The notes under the pieces are model-generated. The model was given only the letters and a program-made list of their open reading frames with translations, did not search any database and was not told the DNA's origin. From Paucibacter sp. KBW04 (GTDB lineage Bacteria; Pseudomonadota; Gammaproteobacteria; Burkholderiales; Burkholderiaceae_C), in contig NZ_QAJN01000016.1 in assembly GCF_003852425.1 (NCBI RefSeq), positions 182,754 through 235,744 of the forward strand: a DNA stretch of 52,991 bases, given 5' to 3'. The position numbers were made by a program, and so were the translations under genes. Of the stretch, positions 39,589-49,580 are shown one piece after another (position 1 is the stretch's first letter; every line of letters begins with the position of its first letter).

Positions 39589-41742
39589 TTACTTCTTGGC
39601 ATTGAGTTCGCGCAGATGGAACAAGCGATGCTTGTCCAGCGTGGTGGCGAAACCCTCGGGCACGACAAAGGTGGTGGCATCGGATTCGATGATGGCCGGG
39701 CCGGCGATTTGGTTGCCGGCTTGCAGGGATTCCATCTTCCAGATCACCGCGTCGAACCACTTTTTGTGGCGGTACAGCTTGCGCGTGCCCAGGCGGGCGG
39801 CGGCGGGTGGGGTGGGGCCCATCTCCGGGTCTTCCGGCAGCACCGGCTTTTGGGTGATGACCATGCCGCGCATGATGGCGCCGGTGGCCGAGAAGCCCAG
39901 CTCGGGCGAGCGTGCCGAGCTGGCGTAGACGCGGCCGTAGGTGTTCTCGAAGGCCTCGGCGATCAAGTCCCAGTCCTTGGCGGTGGCGGCGCTGGTGACG
40001 GGCGAGTCGATTTCCAGATCGTTCAGCTGGCCCATGTACTGCATGCGGTAGCCGGGGCGCAGGATCACGTCCTTGGGCTCGAAGCCGTTGATGCGGAACT
40101 CCTCGATCACCTTGGCGGCCAGCTCGCTCCAGGCCTGCTGGATGGTGCTGGCGGCGGCGATCTTTTGCTCGTCCGTGGCGTACTGCGGCACGGCCAGGTC
40201 CACGCTCTTGTCGTAGCGGTACTCGAAGTCGGCGCAGGCGCAGCCAAAGGCCGAGAAGCCCGCCGCCCAGGCCGGCACCACCACGTCCTTGAAGCCCAAG
40301 CCTTCGGTATAACCGTAGGTATGCACGGGGCCGGCACCGCCGTAGCTGAAGCAGACGAAGTCGGTCGGGCTGTAGCCCTTGGCGCTGACGTTGGAGCGCA
40401 GGTACTCGCGCAGCTGCAGGTCCAGCAGCTCGATCACACCGGCGGCAGCGTCTTCCACCGACAGGCCCAGCGGGTCGGCGATCTGCGCCTTGATGTGATC
40501 ACGCGCACGCTGCACATCCAGCTTGATGGCGCCGCCCAGGAAGTTGTCGGGGTTCAGATAGCCCAGCACGACGTGGCAGTCCGAGACCGAGACCGTGTCC
40601 AGGCCGCTCTCGGGCCAGCAGGTGCCGACGCGGTAGCCGGCCGAATCGGGGCCCAGCTTGATGGAGCCGCTATAGGGGTCCAGGCGCACAAAGCTGCCGG
40701 CGCCCGCGCCCACCGAGTCCATGGTGACCAGGGGCAGGGACAGCACCAGGCGGGCCATGTCAGGGTCGGAGGCGATGGCAAAGCTGCCCTTGGTGATCAG
40801 CGCCATATCAAAGCTGGTGCCGCCGATGTCGGAGCAGGCGATGTTCTCGTCACCCAGGGCCTCGCCCAGCAGCTTGGAGCCGATCACGCCGCCGATGGGG
40901 CCGGAGACGATGGTGCGGGCCAGCTCCTTGGCCTTCCAGCTGATGGTGCCGCCGTGGGTGGCCATCACCCGCAGGTCAAATTTGGCGCCATGCTTTTTAA
41001 AACGGTCGCTGACCTTTTTGAGCGTCTGACGCGAAGGTTCGGCGGCATAGGCCTCCAGGATTGTGGTGTTCATCCGGTGGCTTTCCTTGCGCTGCGGGTA
41101 GTAGTCCACCGAGGCAAACACGGGGATCTCGCTGCCCAGCTTCTTCAGCTCGTCCAGGCAGACGTCGCGGGCGCGCTGCTCGCTCGTGCCATTCTTGTGC
41201 GACTGCAGGAAGCAGATCACGATGGCCTTGGCTTCCTGCGCCACCAGTTCGCGGGTGGCTTGGCGCACCTCGTCCTCGCGCAGCGGGATCACCACCTTGC
41301 CCTGCACATCGGTGCGCTCGGTCACGCCTCGGGTGCGCTTGAGCGGCACCAGGGGCTCGTCGTAGCGGTGGGTATTGAGGTGGATGCGTTCTTCTAGCGC
41401 ATAGCCCAGATAGGACTGGATGGCACGGCCCATGGAGTGCACATGCTCAAAGCCCTTGTTGACCATCAGGCCCACATCCAGGCCCTTGCGCTGCACCACG
41501 CGATTGAGCATGGCGGTGCCGGAGTAGACGCAGGTCACCAGCTCGGGGAAGACATCGTCGACCTCGCGCTTCCAGTGCAGCAAGGCGTCCACCGATGAGT
41601 TGTAGATAGCCAGCGATTCATCAGCCGGATTGCTCTGGGCCTTGCCCACCACAAAACGACCGTCCTCGCGGACGAAGAAGGTGTCGGTCATCGTGCCACC
41701 GGCATCGATGCCCATCACCTGGACCTGCGATTGAACTTGCAT
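39589..41742 (-). CDS. acxA: Acetone carboxylase beta subunit (HyuA-like)
   Basis: A 717-residue hydantoinase A/oxoprolinase-family subunit with an actin-like ATPase fold: phosphate-1 loop GIDAGGTMTD at the N-terminus, CSDIGGTSFDMALI in the middle, and FSYGGAGPVHTYGY later. It hydrolyses ATP to phosphorylate acetone (and bicarbonate) before carboxylation by the alpha subunit. The start at 41742 (MQVQSQV) follows AGGAGACA with 5-7 nt spacing; the frame extends to 41763 without a good site. It is the first gene of the acx operon, downstream of a sigma-54 promoter at 41804-41819. Confidence 0.95.
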   Translation of the reverse strand: MQVQSQVQVMGIDAGGTMTDTFFVREDGRFVVGKAQSNPADESLAIYNSSVDALLHWKREVDDVFPELVTCVYSGTAMLNRVVQRKGLDVGLMVNKGFEHVHSMGRAIQSYLGYALEERIHLNTHRYDEPLVPLKRTRGVTERTDVQGKVVIPLREDEVRQATRELVAQEAKAIVICFLQSHKNGTSEQRARDVCLDELKKLGSEIPVFASVDYYPQRKESHRMNTTILEAYAAEPSRQTLKKVSDRFKKHGAKFDLRVMATHGGTISWKAKELARTIVSGPIGGVIGSKLLGEALGDENIACSDIGGTSFDMALITKGSFAIASDPDMARLVLSLPLVTMDSVGAGAGSFVRLDPYSGSIKLGPDSAGYRVGTCWPESGLDTVSVSDCHVVLGYLNPDNFLGGAIKLDVQRARDHIKAQIADPLGLSVEDAAAGVIELLDLQLREYLRSNVSAKGYSPTDFVCFSYGGAGPVHTYGYTEGLGFKDVVVPAWAAGFSAFGCACADFEYRYDKSVDLAVPQYATDEQKIAAASTIQQAWSELAAKVIEEFRINGFEPKDVILRPGYRMQYMGQLNDLEIDSPVTSAATAKDWDLIAEAFENTYGRVYASSARSPELGFSATGAIMRGMVITQKPVLPEDPEMGPTPPAAARLGTRKLYRHKKWFDAVIWKMESLQAGNQIAGPAIIESDATTFVVPEGFATTLDKHRLFHLRELNAKK

Positions 41743-41803
41743 GTGTTGTCTCCTGTTTTGCACCTAAAGAGCGAGCGCCTTGCTGCCTCGCCCAGGCTGT
41801 TCT

Positions 41804-41819
41804 TGCAGCCCGCGTGCCA
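41804..41819 (-). promoter_or_regulatory. Sigma-54 (-24/-12) promoter of acxABC
   Basis: The minus-strand sequence TGGCACGCGGGCTGCA has GG and GC dinucleotides separated by 10 bp, and matches the TGGCACG-N4-TTGC consensus with one change (CTGC). It lies 62 bp upstream of the acxA start. The neighbouring gene at 34536-36500 encodes a sigma-54 activator with an intact GAFTGA loop. Confidence 0.82.
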
Positions 41820-41942
41820 GGCCCGAGCCACTGCGGCGGCGGCGATGCCAAGTGCTTGATTTGATTGAGGCGCCCCTGGGAAAACACCGGCGTTTGGGCG
41901 GAGGTCTAGGCGCTTGGGGCGAGCTCGGTCGACCGGGGCAAG

Positions 41943-41978
41943 CGTTCGATTTCCGGTCGATCGTCCGAAAATCGAACG
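41943..41978. promoter_or_regulatory. Enhancer-like inverted repeat upstream of acx promoter
   Basis: CGTTCGATTTCCGG (41943-41956) and CCGAAAATCGAACG (41965-41978) are 14-bp inverted arms with one mismatch, around an 8-bp centre. They lie about 125-175 bp upstream of the -24/-12 promoter, the usual distance for an upstream activating sequence. Binding by the Fis-type HTH of the adjacent activator is inferred. Confidence 0.7.
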
Positions 41979-41995
41979 GCTGTGAGGGCCCTTCG

Positions 41996-42024
41996 CTGAA
42001 GCGGGGCAGATCAGGTCCTATACT
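41996..42024 (+). promoter_or_regulatory. Probable thiC operon promoter
   Basis: -10 TATACT (42019-42024) is preceded after 17 bp by a weak -35 CTGAAG (41996-42001). Transcription would start near 42031, immediately before the TPP riboswitch. Confidence 0.5.
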
Positions 42025-42026
42025 CG

Positions 42027-42140
42027 CGCTTCGCTCCGGGGAGCCCTGATGTGCAGACAAAGCTTGTCGCACCGGGCTGAGATGTGGTGGAAGCCATGGA
42101 CCCGCTGAACTTGATCCGGTTGATACCGGCGTAAGAAGAG
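42027..42140 (+). promoter_or_regulatory. TPP riboswitch (thi-box)
   Basis: The aptamer core is recognisable: CCGGGGAGCCC near the 5' side, GGGCTGAGATG (the CTGAGA element, about 42074-42084), then GACCCGCTGAACTTGATCCG and GATACCGGCGTAAGAAGAGC, which are the conserved 3' thi-box segments. Thiamine pyrophosphate binding should repress the downstream thiC-thiO-thiS-thiG-thiD/E genes. The leader from the aptamer to the thiC ATG is long (about 270 nt). Confidence 0.92.
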
Positions 42141-42164
42141 CCTGCTCCCGCCTCCACGGGTGCG

Positions 42165-42199
42165 GGCCCTGGATGCAGCTTGACGCAGACACCAGGGCC
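42165..42199 (+). other. Hairpin in thiC leader
   Basis: GGCCCTGG (42165-42172) and CCAGGGCC (42192-42199) form a perfect 8-bp stem 25 nt after the aptamer. No U-tract follows, so it is not a standard terminator; it may be part of the riboswitch expression platform. The rest of the leader up to 42409 shows no gene. Confidence 0.4.
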
Positions 42200-42283
42200 G
42201 ATGCCAAAGCCCGCCACAGGGCGGCACGCATCGCAGCCAAGCCTGTCCTCACGCATCCAAGGCCCTCGCCCGATTGCCACTAG

Positions 42284-44326
<2,043 letters not shown>

Positions 44327-44375
44327 GATGAGGGTCTGCCAGTTTGTGAGCAGAACCCTGCCAGCGCGGGAGACG

Positions 44376-44467
44376 CTGGGCAGCGGGGCATCCCCGCAGC
44401 TCCATGTCCCCCGCCCGCTGCGCGGGCTCCTCCTTTACTTACGCTGCGGGGACACCCCACCACCCAG
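44376..44467. repeat. Dispersed hairpin repeat, copy 2, inside the thi operon
   Basis: Inverted arms of 25 bp (44376-44400 and 44443-44467, about five mismatches) enclose a perfect inner hairpin GCCCGC-TGC-GCGGGC (44413-44427). Read on the minus strand, the loop contains AAGTAAAGGAGGAG and GGGGGACATGGAGC, matching the copy at 27639-27734. It lies between thiC and thiO, where it would form a strong hairpin in the transcript. Confidence 0.75.
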
Positions 44468-44499
44468 CTTGGCCGCAGCCACAAACGGGAGCAACTGAG

Positions 44500-45555
44500 A
44501 TGGCTTTGCAGATTGCCATCGCCGGCGCCGGCTTGGCCGGCCGCCTGTTCGCTTGGGCCTTAAGCCGGGCCGGTCACAGTGTGCAGGTCTTCGAGGCCGG
44601 CCTCGGCCCAGCCCCCTTGTTCGACGGCCAGGGCGCTGCCGCCTTCACCGCCGCCGGCATGCTGAGCCCGCTGGCAGAGCTGGAGAAGGCCGAGGCCGAG
44701 ATCGCCCGCCTGGGCTGGGCCTCGCTGCGCCTGTGGCCGCAAATCGTTTGCCAGCTGCAAGCGCCGGTGCGCCTGCAATGCGAGGGCAGCCTGCTGATCG
44801 CCCACCGCCCCGACCTGGCCGCTGCTCAGCGGGTGCTGGCCAGGCTGGGCGCTGAGGCAGCGGGTCTCGAACGTCTGGACGCCACCGCCTTGCGCTCGCT
44901 GGAGCCCGCCCTGCTGCACAGCGGCGTGCAAGCCTGGCTGCTGGCGGGCGAGGGCCTGATCCACCCACCACAGGCCATGGCCGCCCTGCATCAAGCGGCC
45001 AGCAGCGTGCAATGGTGTTGGCAAACGCCGGTGCGCGAGCTGGCGCCCGGCTGCCTGGTTCTGCAAAACGGCGCGGAGCAGGCCTTTGACTGGGTGATCG
45101 ACTGCCGAGGCTTGGGCGCGCGCAGCGAGCCGCTGACCGAAAAGCTGCGCGGCGTGCGGGGCGAGGTCATCGGCCTGGAATTGGCGAAACATGGCCTGCG
45201 CCGCCCGGTGCGCCTGCTGCACCCACGCCACCGCATCTACCTGGTGCCGCGCACGCCGGACGAATTGGTACTCGGTGCCAGCGAGATCGAAAGCGAAGAC
45301 CGTTCCCCCGTCAGCCTGCAATCCGCCGTGGAGCTGATGGCCGCCGCGCACAGCATCATGCCCTCGCTCAGCGAGGCCCGCATCACCCGCCTGGACCGCA
45401 ATCTGCGCCCCGCACTGCCCGACAACAAACCCCTGGCCCGGGCCGAACCCGGCCTGATCCGGCTCAACGGCATGTACCGCCATGGCTGGCTGTTAGCGCC
45501 GGCCCTGGTGCAGCTGCTGCTGCTGCAGACCGGGCTGGGCAATTTGGAATCCTGA
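44500..45555 (+). CDS. thiO: Glycine oxidase-like FAD enzyme ThiO
   Basis: A 351-residue D-amino-acid-oxidase-fold flavoprotein. The N-terminal IAIAGAGLAGRLFAWALSRAG is the dinucleotide-binding motif. Later conserved regions are GAAAFTAAGMLSPLAE, VIDCRGLGAR, RGEVIGLE and IRLNGMYRHGWLLAPA near the C-terminus. It should oxidise glycine to dehydroglycine for the thiazole branch. The start at 44500 (MALQIAIAG) follows ACGGGAGC; the longer frame runs into the hairpin repeat. ThiS follows after 1 bp. Confidence 0.9.
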   Translation: MALQIAIAGAGLAGRLFAWALSRAGHSVQVFEAGLGPAPLFDGQGAAAFTAAGMLSPLAELEKAEAEIARLGWASLRLWPQIVCQLQAPVRLQCEGSLLIAHRPDLAAAQRVLARLGAEAAGLERLDATALRSLEPALLHSGVQAWLLAGEGLIHPPQAMAALHQAASSVQWCWQTPVRELAPGCLVLQNGAEQAFDWVIDCRGLGARSEPLTEKLRGVRGEVIGLELAKHGLRRPVRLLHPRHRIYLVPRTPDELVLGASEIESEDRSPVSLQSAVELMAAAHSIMPSLSEARITRLDRNLRPALPDNKPLARAEPGLIRLNGMYRHGWLLAPALVQLLLLQTGLGNLES

Positions 45556-45556
45556 G

Positions 45557-45769
45557 ATGAGCACCACCATCCAAATACAACTCGACGAGCAGGCCCTGAG
45601 CCTGCCCGCCCACACCACCCTGGCCCAGTTGCTGGAACAAAGCCAGCGCTCGCCCGAGAGCGTGGCCACGGCCTTGAACGGCCGCTTTGTGCCGCGTGAG
45701 GCAAGACCTGGCACCCCCTTGCATGACGGCGATACCGTCTTGCTTTTCAAACCCATCGTCGGAGGCTGA
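45557..45769 (+). CDS. thiS: Sulfur carrier protein ThiS
   Basis: A 70-residue beta-grasp, ubiquitin-like protein ending in the obligatory Gly-Gly (KPIVGG). ATALNGRFVPRE and GDTVLLFKPIVGG are the usual ThiS segments. Its C-terminus is thiocarboxylated and delivers sulphur to ThiG. The adenylating enzyme ThiF is not in the window and must be elsewhere. It lies between thiO and thiG with 1 and 4 bp gaps. Confidence 0.94.
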   Translation: MSTTIQIQLDEQALSLPAHTTLAQLLEQSQRSPESVATALNGRFVPREARPGTPLHDGDTVLLFKPIVGG

Positions 45770-45773
45770 GCTC

Positions 45774-46568
45774 ATGCAGGACGATCTCATCATCGACGGC
45801 CAGGCGCTGAACAGCCGCCTCTTCCTCGGCACCGCCGGCTACCCCAGCCCACAGACCCTGGTGGAGGCGGTCGAAGTCTCGCAATGCTCGGTCCTGACCC
45901 TGGGGCTTAAGCGCACGCTGCTGGCGGGCGACAACGGCTTTGTGGCCCAGGCCTTGCAAGCGGCGCAGGCGCGCGGCGTGCGCCTGCTGCCCAATACCGC
46001 CGGTTGCCGCACGGCCCGCGAGGCGGTACAACTGGCGCAGATGGCGCGTGAGTTGTACGGCACGCACTGGATCAAGCTGGAGGTGGTGGGTGACGAGCAC
46101 ACCTTGCAGCCCGAGCCCTTCGAGCTACTGGCCGCCGCCACCGAACTCAGCCGTGCGGGCTTCGCGGTCTTTCCCTACTGCACCGACGATCTGGTGCTCT
46201 GCCGACGCCTGCTGGACGAGGCCGGCTGCACGGTGCTGATGCCCTGGGGCGCGCCGATTGGCTCGGGCCAAGGCCTGATCAACCCACAAGCTCTGCGCAC
46301 CCTGCGCGAGCGCTTGCCCCAAGCCACGCTCATCATCGACGCCGGCCTGGGCGCGCCCTCGCATGCGGCCCAGGCCCTGGAGCTGGGCTTTGATGCGGTG
46401 CTGCTCAACTCGGCCGTGGCGCAGGCGCGCGAGCCGGTGGCCATGGCCGCGGCTTTTCGCGATGCGGTGCGCGGAGGGCGCCAAGGTTTTCTGGCCGGGC
46501 TGATGGCGCCGCAGAGCTTTGCCGTGGCCTCCACCCCGGTCAGCGGCCATGCTTTTTTGCTGGGCTGA
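45774..46568 (+). CDS. thiG: Thiazole synthase ThiG
   Basis: A 264-residue TIM-barrel enzyme that joins deoxyxylulose phosphate, dehydroglycine and ThiS thiocarboxylate into thiazole phosphate. The Schiff-base lysine is in WIKLEVVGD. LLPNTAGCRTAREAV, VLMPWGAPIGSGQGL, IIDAGLGAPSHAAQALELG and LLNSAVAQA are conserved motifs. The start at 45774 (MQDDLIIDG) is 4 bp after thiS. It overlaps nothing and is followed by the ThiD/ThiE fusion after 2 bp. Confidence 0.95.
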   Translation: MQDDLIIDGQALNSRLFLGTAGYPSPQTLVEAVEVSQCSVLTLGLKRTLLAGDNGFVAQALQAAQARGVRLLPNTAGCRTAREAVQLAQMARELYGTHWIKLEVVGDEHTLQPEPFELLAAATELSRAGFAVFPYCTDDLVLCRRLLDEAGCTVLMPWGAPIGSGQGLINPQALRTLRERLPQATLIIDAGLGAPSHAAQALELGFDAVLLNSAVAQAREPVAMAAAFRDAVRGGRQGFLAGLMAPQSFAVASTPVSGHAFLLG

Positions 46569-46570
46569 GC

Positions 46571-48238
46571 ATGAAGAACATCTTCAACAAACTACCCACA
46601 CCCTGCTTGCCCTCGCCCTGGCCACAAGCCGATGAAGGCCGCCCGCCCATCATCTGGAGCATCGCCGGCACCGACAGCGGCGGCGGCGCCGGCCTGGCGG
46701 CCGACACTCGTGCGGCGGCGGCCCTGGGTGTGCATCTCTGCCCCGTGGTGGCGGCGGTGACGGCGCAGAACTCGCTGGGCGTCGACGCCGTGTTCCCACA
46801 GCCGCCCGCGCAATTGCAAGCGCAGCTGCAGGCCCTGGCCCAAGACCTGCGCCCCCGCGCCCTCAAATGCGGCCTGCTGGCCAGCACGGCGGCGATCGCC
46901 TGCGTGGCCCAGTGCATCGATGACTTGCGCCGCAGCGGGCCGGTGGACCTCGTCATCGACCCGGTGCTGGGCGCCACGGCTGGCGGCGCGGCCTTTGCCG
47001 ATGCGGCCCTGATCCAGGCCTACCGCGAACATTTGCTGCCGCGCGCCACCCTGATCACACCCAACCGCCGCGAGGCCTTGCGCCTGCTGGGCCTGGAGGA
47101 ACAAGCCCAGCCCACGCCCCTGCTGGCCCAAGCCTTGCGGGAGCTGGGCGCGCAAGCGGTCTGCATCACCGGCGGCGATGACATCGCCAGCACGCCCGGC
47201 GCCGAGGCCTTGTCCCTGGACTGGCTGGACGCGCATGTGCTGCAGCAGCCGGTGCAAGGCTGGCTGGCCTTGCCGCGCCAGCCCCAAGCCCATCACCACG
47301 GCAGCGGCTGCACCTTCGCCACGGCGGCCGCTGCCGCCCTGGCCCAGGGTTACCCGCTGCCGGATGCGGTCTTGCTGGCCAAGATGCTGACCTGGTCAGC
47401 GCTGCAAAACAGTTATGCCGCAGGCGCGGGAGCCGGGCCGGTGAAGGCCATCGCGGCTTTTGCCGAGACGGCCCTGGCCATGCCGGTGATGGGTTTCAAC
47501 GATGAGATCGCGCCCGACGCGGCCATCTTGGCGCGCTGGACCCAGGCCTTGCTGGACGATGGCGCTGACTCGACAAACGCCGATCTGGGCCTCTACGCCA
47601 TCACCGACAAACCCGAGCGTGTCGCCGAGCTGGCGGGCCTGGGGCTGCGGCAGATCCAGCTGCGCATCAAGGCACAGCACAAGCAGTCGGAACTGGCCTT
47701 GCAATACGGCATCCAATCCGCGCTGGAATCGACGCTGGGCCGGGCGCGCGGCAGCAGCCAGCTATGGATCAATGACCACTGGCAGCTGGCACTCGATGCC
47801 GGCGCCAGCGCCCTGCATCTGGGCCAGGAGGATTGGGCTGCGCTCAAGCCCAGCGAGCGGCGGCAGATTCTGCGCAGCGGCGCCAAGCTGGGGCTGTCTA
47901 GCCACAGCTTGTGGGAGCTGGCGCGGGCACGCGGACTGCGGCCTCACTACATCGCCTGCGGCCCGGTCTGCGCCACCACGACCAAGGACATGCCTTGGCT
48001 GCCCCAGGGCCCGCGCAATCTGGCCTGGTGGGTGCGGATGGCGGGGCGACCGGTGGTGGCCATCGGCGGTTTGTTAGCGCCCGAGCAAGTGGCCGACTGC
48101 GCCGCAGCGGGGGCGGCAGCGGCTTGCCTGGTGCGAGCGTTGGAGCCCGAGGACGCCACGCCAACCCTGGGTCAAAACCTTGCCGCCTTCCAAGCGGCCT
48201 GGCGGCAGGGCTTGGCACGCAGACAGGAGCGCGACTGA
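46571..48238 (+). CDS. ThiD-ThiE fusion: HMP-P kinase / thiamine-phosphate synthase
   Basis: A 555-residue bifunctional protein. Residues about 25-290 are the ThiD kinase: SIAGTDSGGGAGLAAD, ITPNRREA, and GSGCTFATAAAAAL with the catalytic anion hole. Residues about 335-545 are the ThiE synthase: RQIQLRIK, LWINDHWQLALDAG, HLGQEDW, GLSSHS, YIACGPVCATTTKD and VVAIGG. It phosphorylates HMP-P to HMP-PP and couples it to thiazole phosphate. Fusions in the order D-E are seen in some beta- and gammaproteobacteria. A separate thiL is expected elsewhere. The linker between the domains is roughly 40 residues and includes GFNDEIAPDAAILARW. Confidence 0.92.
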   Translation: MKNIFNKLPTPCLPSPWPQADEGRPPIIWSIAGTDSGGGAGLAADTRAAAALGVHLCPVVAAVTAQNSLGVDAVFPQPPAQLQAQLQALAQDLRPRALKCGLLASTAAIACVAQCIDDLRRSGPVDLVIDPVLGATAGGAAFADAALIQAYREHLLPRATLITPNRREALRLLGLEEQAQPTPLLAQALRELGAQAVCITGGDDIASTPGAEALSLDWLDAHVLQQPVQGWLALPRQPQAHHHGSGCTFATAAAAALAQGYPLPDAVLLAKMLTWSALQNSYAAGAGAGPVKAIAAFAETALAMPVMGFNDEIAPDAAILARWTQALLDDGADSTNADLGLYAITDKPERVAELAGLGLRQIQLRIKAQHKQSELALQYGIQSALESTLGRARGSSQLWINDHWQLALDAGASALHLGQEDWAALKPSERRQILRSGAKLGLSSHSLWELARARGLRPHYIACGPVCATTTKDMPWLPQGPRNLAWWVRMAGRPVVAIGGLLAPEQVADCAAAGAAAACLVRALEPEDATPTLGQNLAAFQAAWRQGLARRQERD

Positions 48239-48248
48239 GCGTTCTTTG

Positions 48249-48270
48249 CGCAGCGCCACGGCGCGCTGCG
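48249..48270. terminator. Weak hairpin between convergent operons
   Basis: CGCAGCGC (48249-48256) and GCGCTGCG (48263-48270) form an 8-bp stem in the 39-bp gap between the ThiD/ThiE stop and the convergent TonB-domain gene. No clear U-tract exists on either side. Confidence 0.35.
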
Positions 48271-48277
48271 GCGATCC

Positions 48278-49231
48278 TTATTCCGGTGGGCGGAAGCCCA
48301 CTTCGACCCGGCCTTCGCGCGGCTTGGAGATGGGCTCGAAGCGCCATTGCGAGACGGCTTCGACGGCGACCGCGCTCAGGCGGCTGCTGGTAGAGCGCAT
48401 GGCCTCGGCCTGCTTGACGCTGCCGTCCGTCTGCACCACAAAGCGCAGGACCACCGTGCCGCCATTGAAGTCATTCAACAAGCGGCGCGGTATCTTGGGT
48501 TCGACGCGGTGGATCAGCTTGAGCACCGGCTCTTCCTCTGCCACGGCGGCGGCGGCCACTGCGGTCGACGCCGGCTTGGCCTCGGCCGGGCGGGCCGTGG
48601 CTGGGGCCAGGGCCAGCTGGCTCGCGGCGGCGGATTGACTCAGCTCGGCGGCGGCCGATGCGCTGCCGCTATTGCCAGCCGGGGCGGCTGCGGTGGTGGC
48701 CGCCGGTGCATTGCCGCGCGCGGCGGGCGTATCGGCAGCCGCCGTGGCGACCGCGGCGCTGCTTGCTGCTGCCGCATTGCTGCCCTCTTGCTGCGAAGCC
48801 CGGTGCGCCTGGGCCAGGCGCTCGGCCTCGCCGCGCGAGGAGTTGCCGGCAGCCGACTTGCTATTGCTGTTCGCCGACTTGCTCTGTGCCTGCGCGCCTG
48901 CAGTCTTGTCCTTGTCCTTGTCTTTTTCGTTCGCCGAGACCGTGGCCGTGGCAGCCGCCGCCGCGGCCGCCGCGCTCTGCTTCTTGGCCGTGGCTTCGTT
49001 ATGGAATCGGATCCAGGTGAACACTCGGTCGGCGGTTTTTTGCGCGCGCTCCTCGGCGCTGTCGGCATCGGCATCGGCCTTGGCAGCTCCGGCTGTAGCG
49101 GGCTTGGCGGGGGAAGTCTGCGCAGAAACGTTCAGGCCCACACCTAACAGCAGGCTCAAGGCCAGCGTCGATGTCGCGGTAGATGAAGCAAAGGAAACTT
49201 TCAACGGCGATGAGCCGACAAACAAGCGCAT
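48278..49231 (-). CDS. Exported TonB C-terminal domain protein
   Basis: A 317-residue protein. A signal peptide (STLALSLLLGVGLNVSAQT) appears cleavable near VSA-QT, unlike the uncleaved anchor of true TonB. A very Ala/Ser/Gln/Lys-rich, low-complexity region covers about residues 40-220, and the C-terminal TonB domain is at about 230-315 (VEPKIPRRLLNDFNGGTVVL, VAVEAVSQWRFEP). No ExbB/ExbD or receptor gene is adjacent. It may bridge the periplasm or bind an outer-membrane TonB box without energising it; this is inference. The start at 49231 is ATG; the longer frame begins with TTG. Confidence 0.85.
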   Translation of the reverse strand: MRLFVGSSPLKVSFASSTATSTLALSLLLGVGLNVSAQTSPAKPATAGAAKADADADSAEERAQKTADRVFTWIRFHNEATAKKQSAAAAAAAATATVSANEKDKDKDKTAGAQAQSKSANSNSKSAAGNSSRGEAERLAQAHRASQQEGSNAAAASSAAVATAAADTPAARGNAPAATTAAAPAGNSGSASAAAELSQSAAASQLALAPATARPAEAKPASTAVAAAAVAEEEPVLKLIHRVEPKIPRRLLNDFNGGTVVLRFVVQTDGSVKQAEAMRSTSSRLSAVAVEAVSQWRFEPISKPREGRVEVGFRPPE

Positions 49232-49580
49232 GGTCAAGCACTCCCCCTCAGGTCTTGAACCAACACCCCGAATCGCTGGGCTGCAGATCTTCCCTGCTGG
49301 ACCTTGCTCAACCGAGCAGCGCTTGGGCGCTTTGTCATCGGTCTCTCAAGCTCCAGCGGATCTGAAGTTCTTTGACTTTTGCCCTCCCTGCCGCGACTCC
49401 CTCTGGGCGATGGAAGGATGGCAGTGTATGAACGGAAGCCCCTGTTGCGATGCTCGGGTCAACCCTAGGAGCAATAGGCGACTTGCCAAAAAGTCAACAT
49501 CGAAATTGGGGATGGGCGGCGAAAAATCGCCTGGCGCACAAACTGTTGCGCCCGCCCCTGACTCCCTGCCTTGACTCCCG
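49232..49580. other. Gap upstream of TonB-domain gene
   Basis: About 350 bp without a supportable gene. It contains a hairpin pair at 49517-49552 (see terminator) and presumably the promoter of the TonB-domain gene, for which no convincing -35/-10 pair was found. Confidence 0.4.
49522..49552 (-). terminator. Terminator-like hairpin after CYTH gene
   Basis: On the minus strand GGCGCA (complement of 49547-49552) pairs with TGCGCC (complement of 49533-49538), with a TTTTT run 6 nt beyond (49522-49526) that is itself inside a second hairpin, GGCGA-N4-TCGCC. It lies 29 bp after the CYTH gene stop. Confidence 0.45.

Noticed and set aside
37237..41397. Long plus-strand open frame of 1386 codons
   Set aside because: It is antisense to acxABC, has His/Gly/Val-rich shadow composition and no recognisable domain; acxABC on the other strand are clear homologues.
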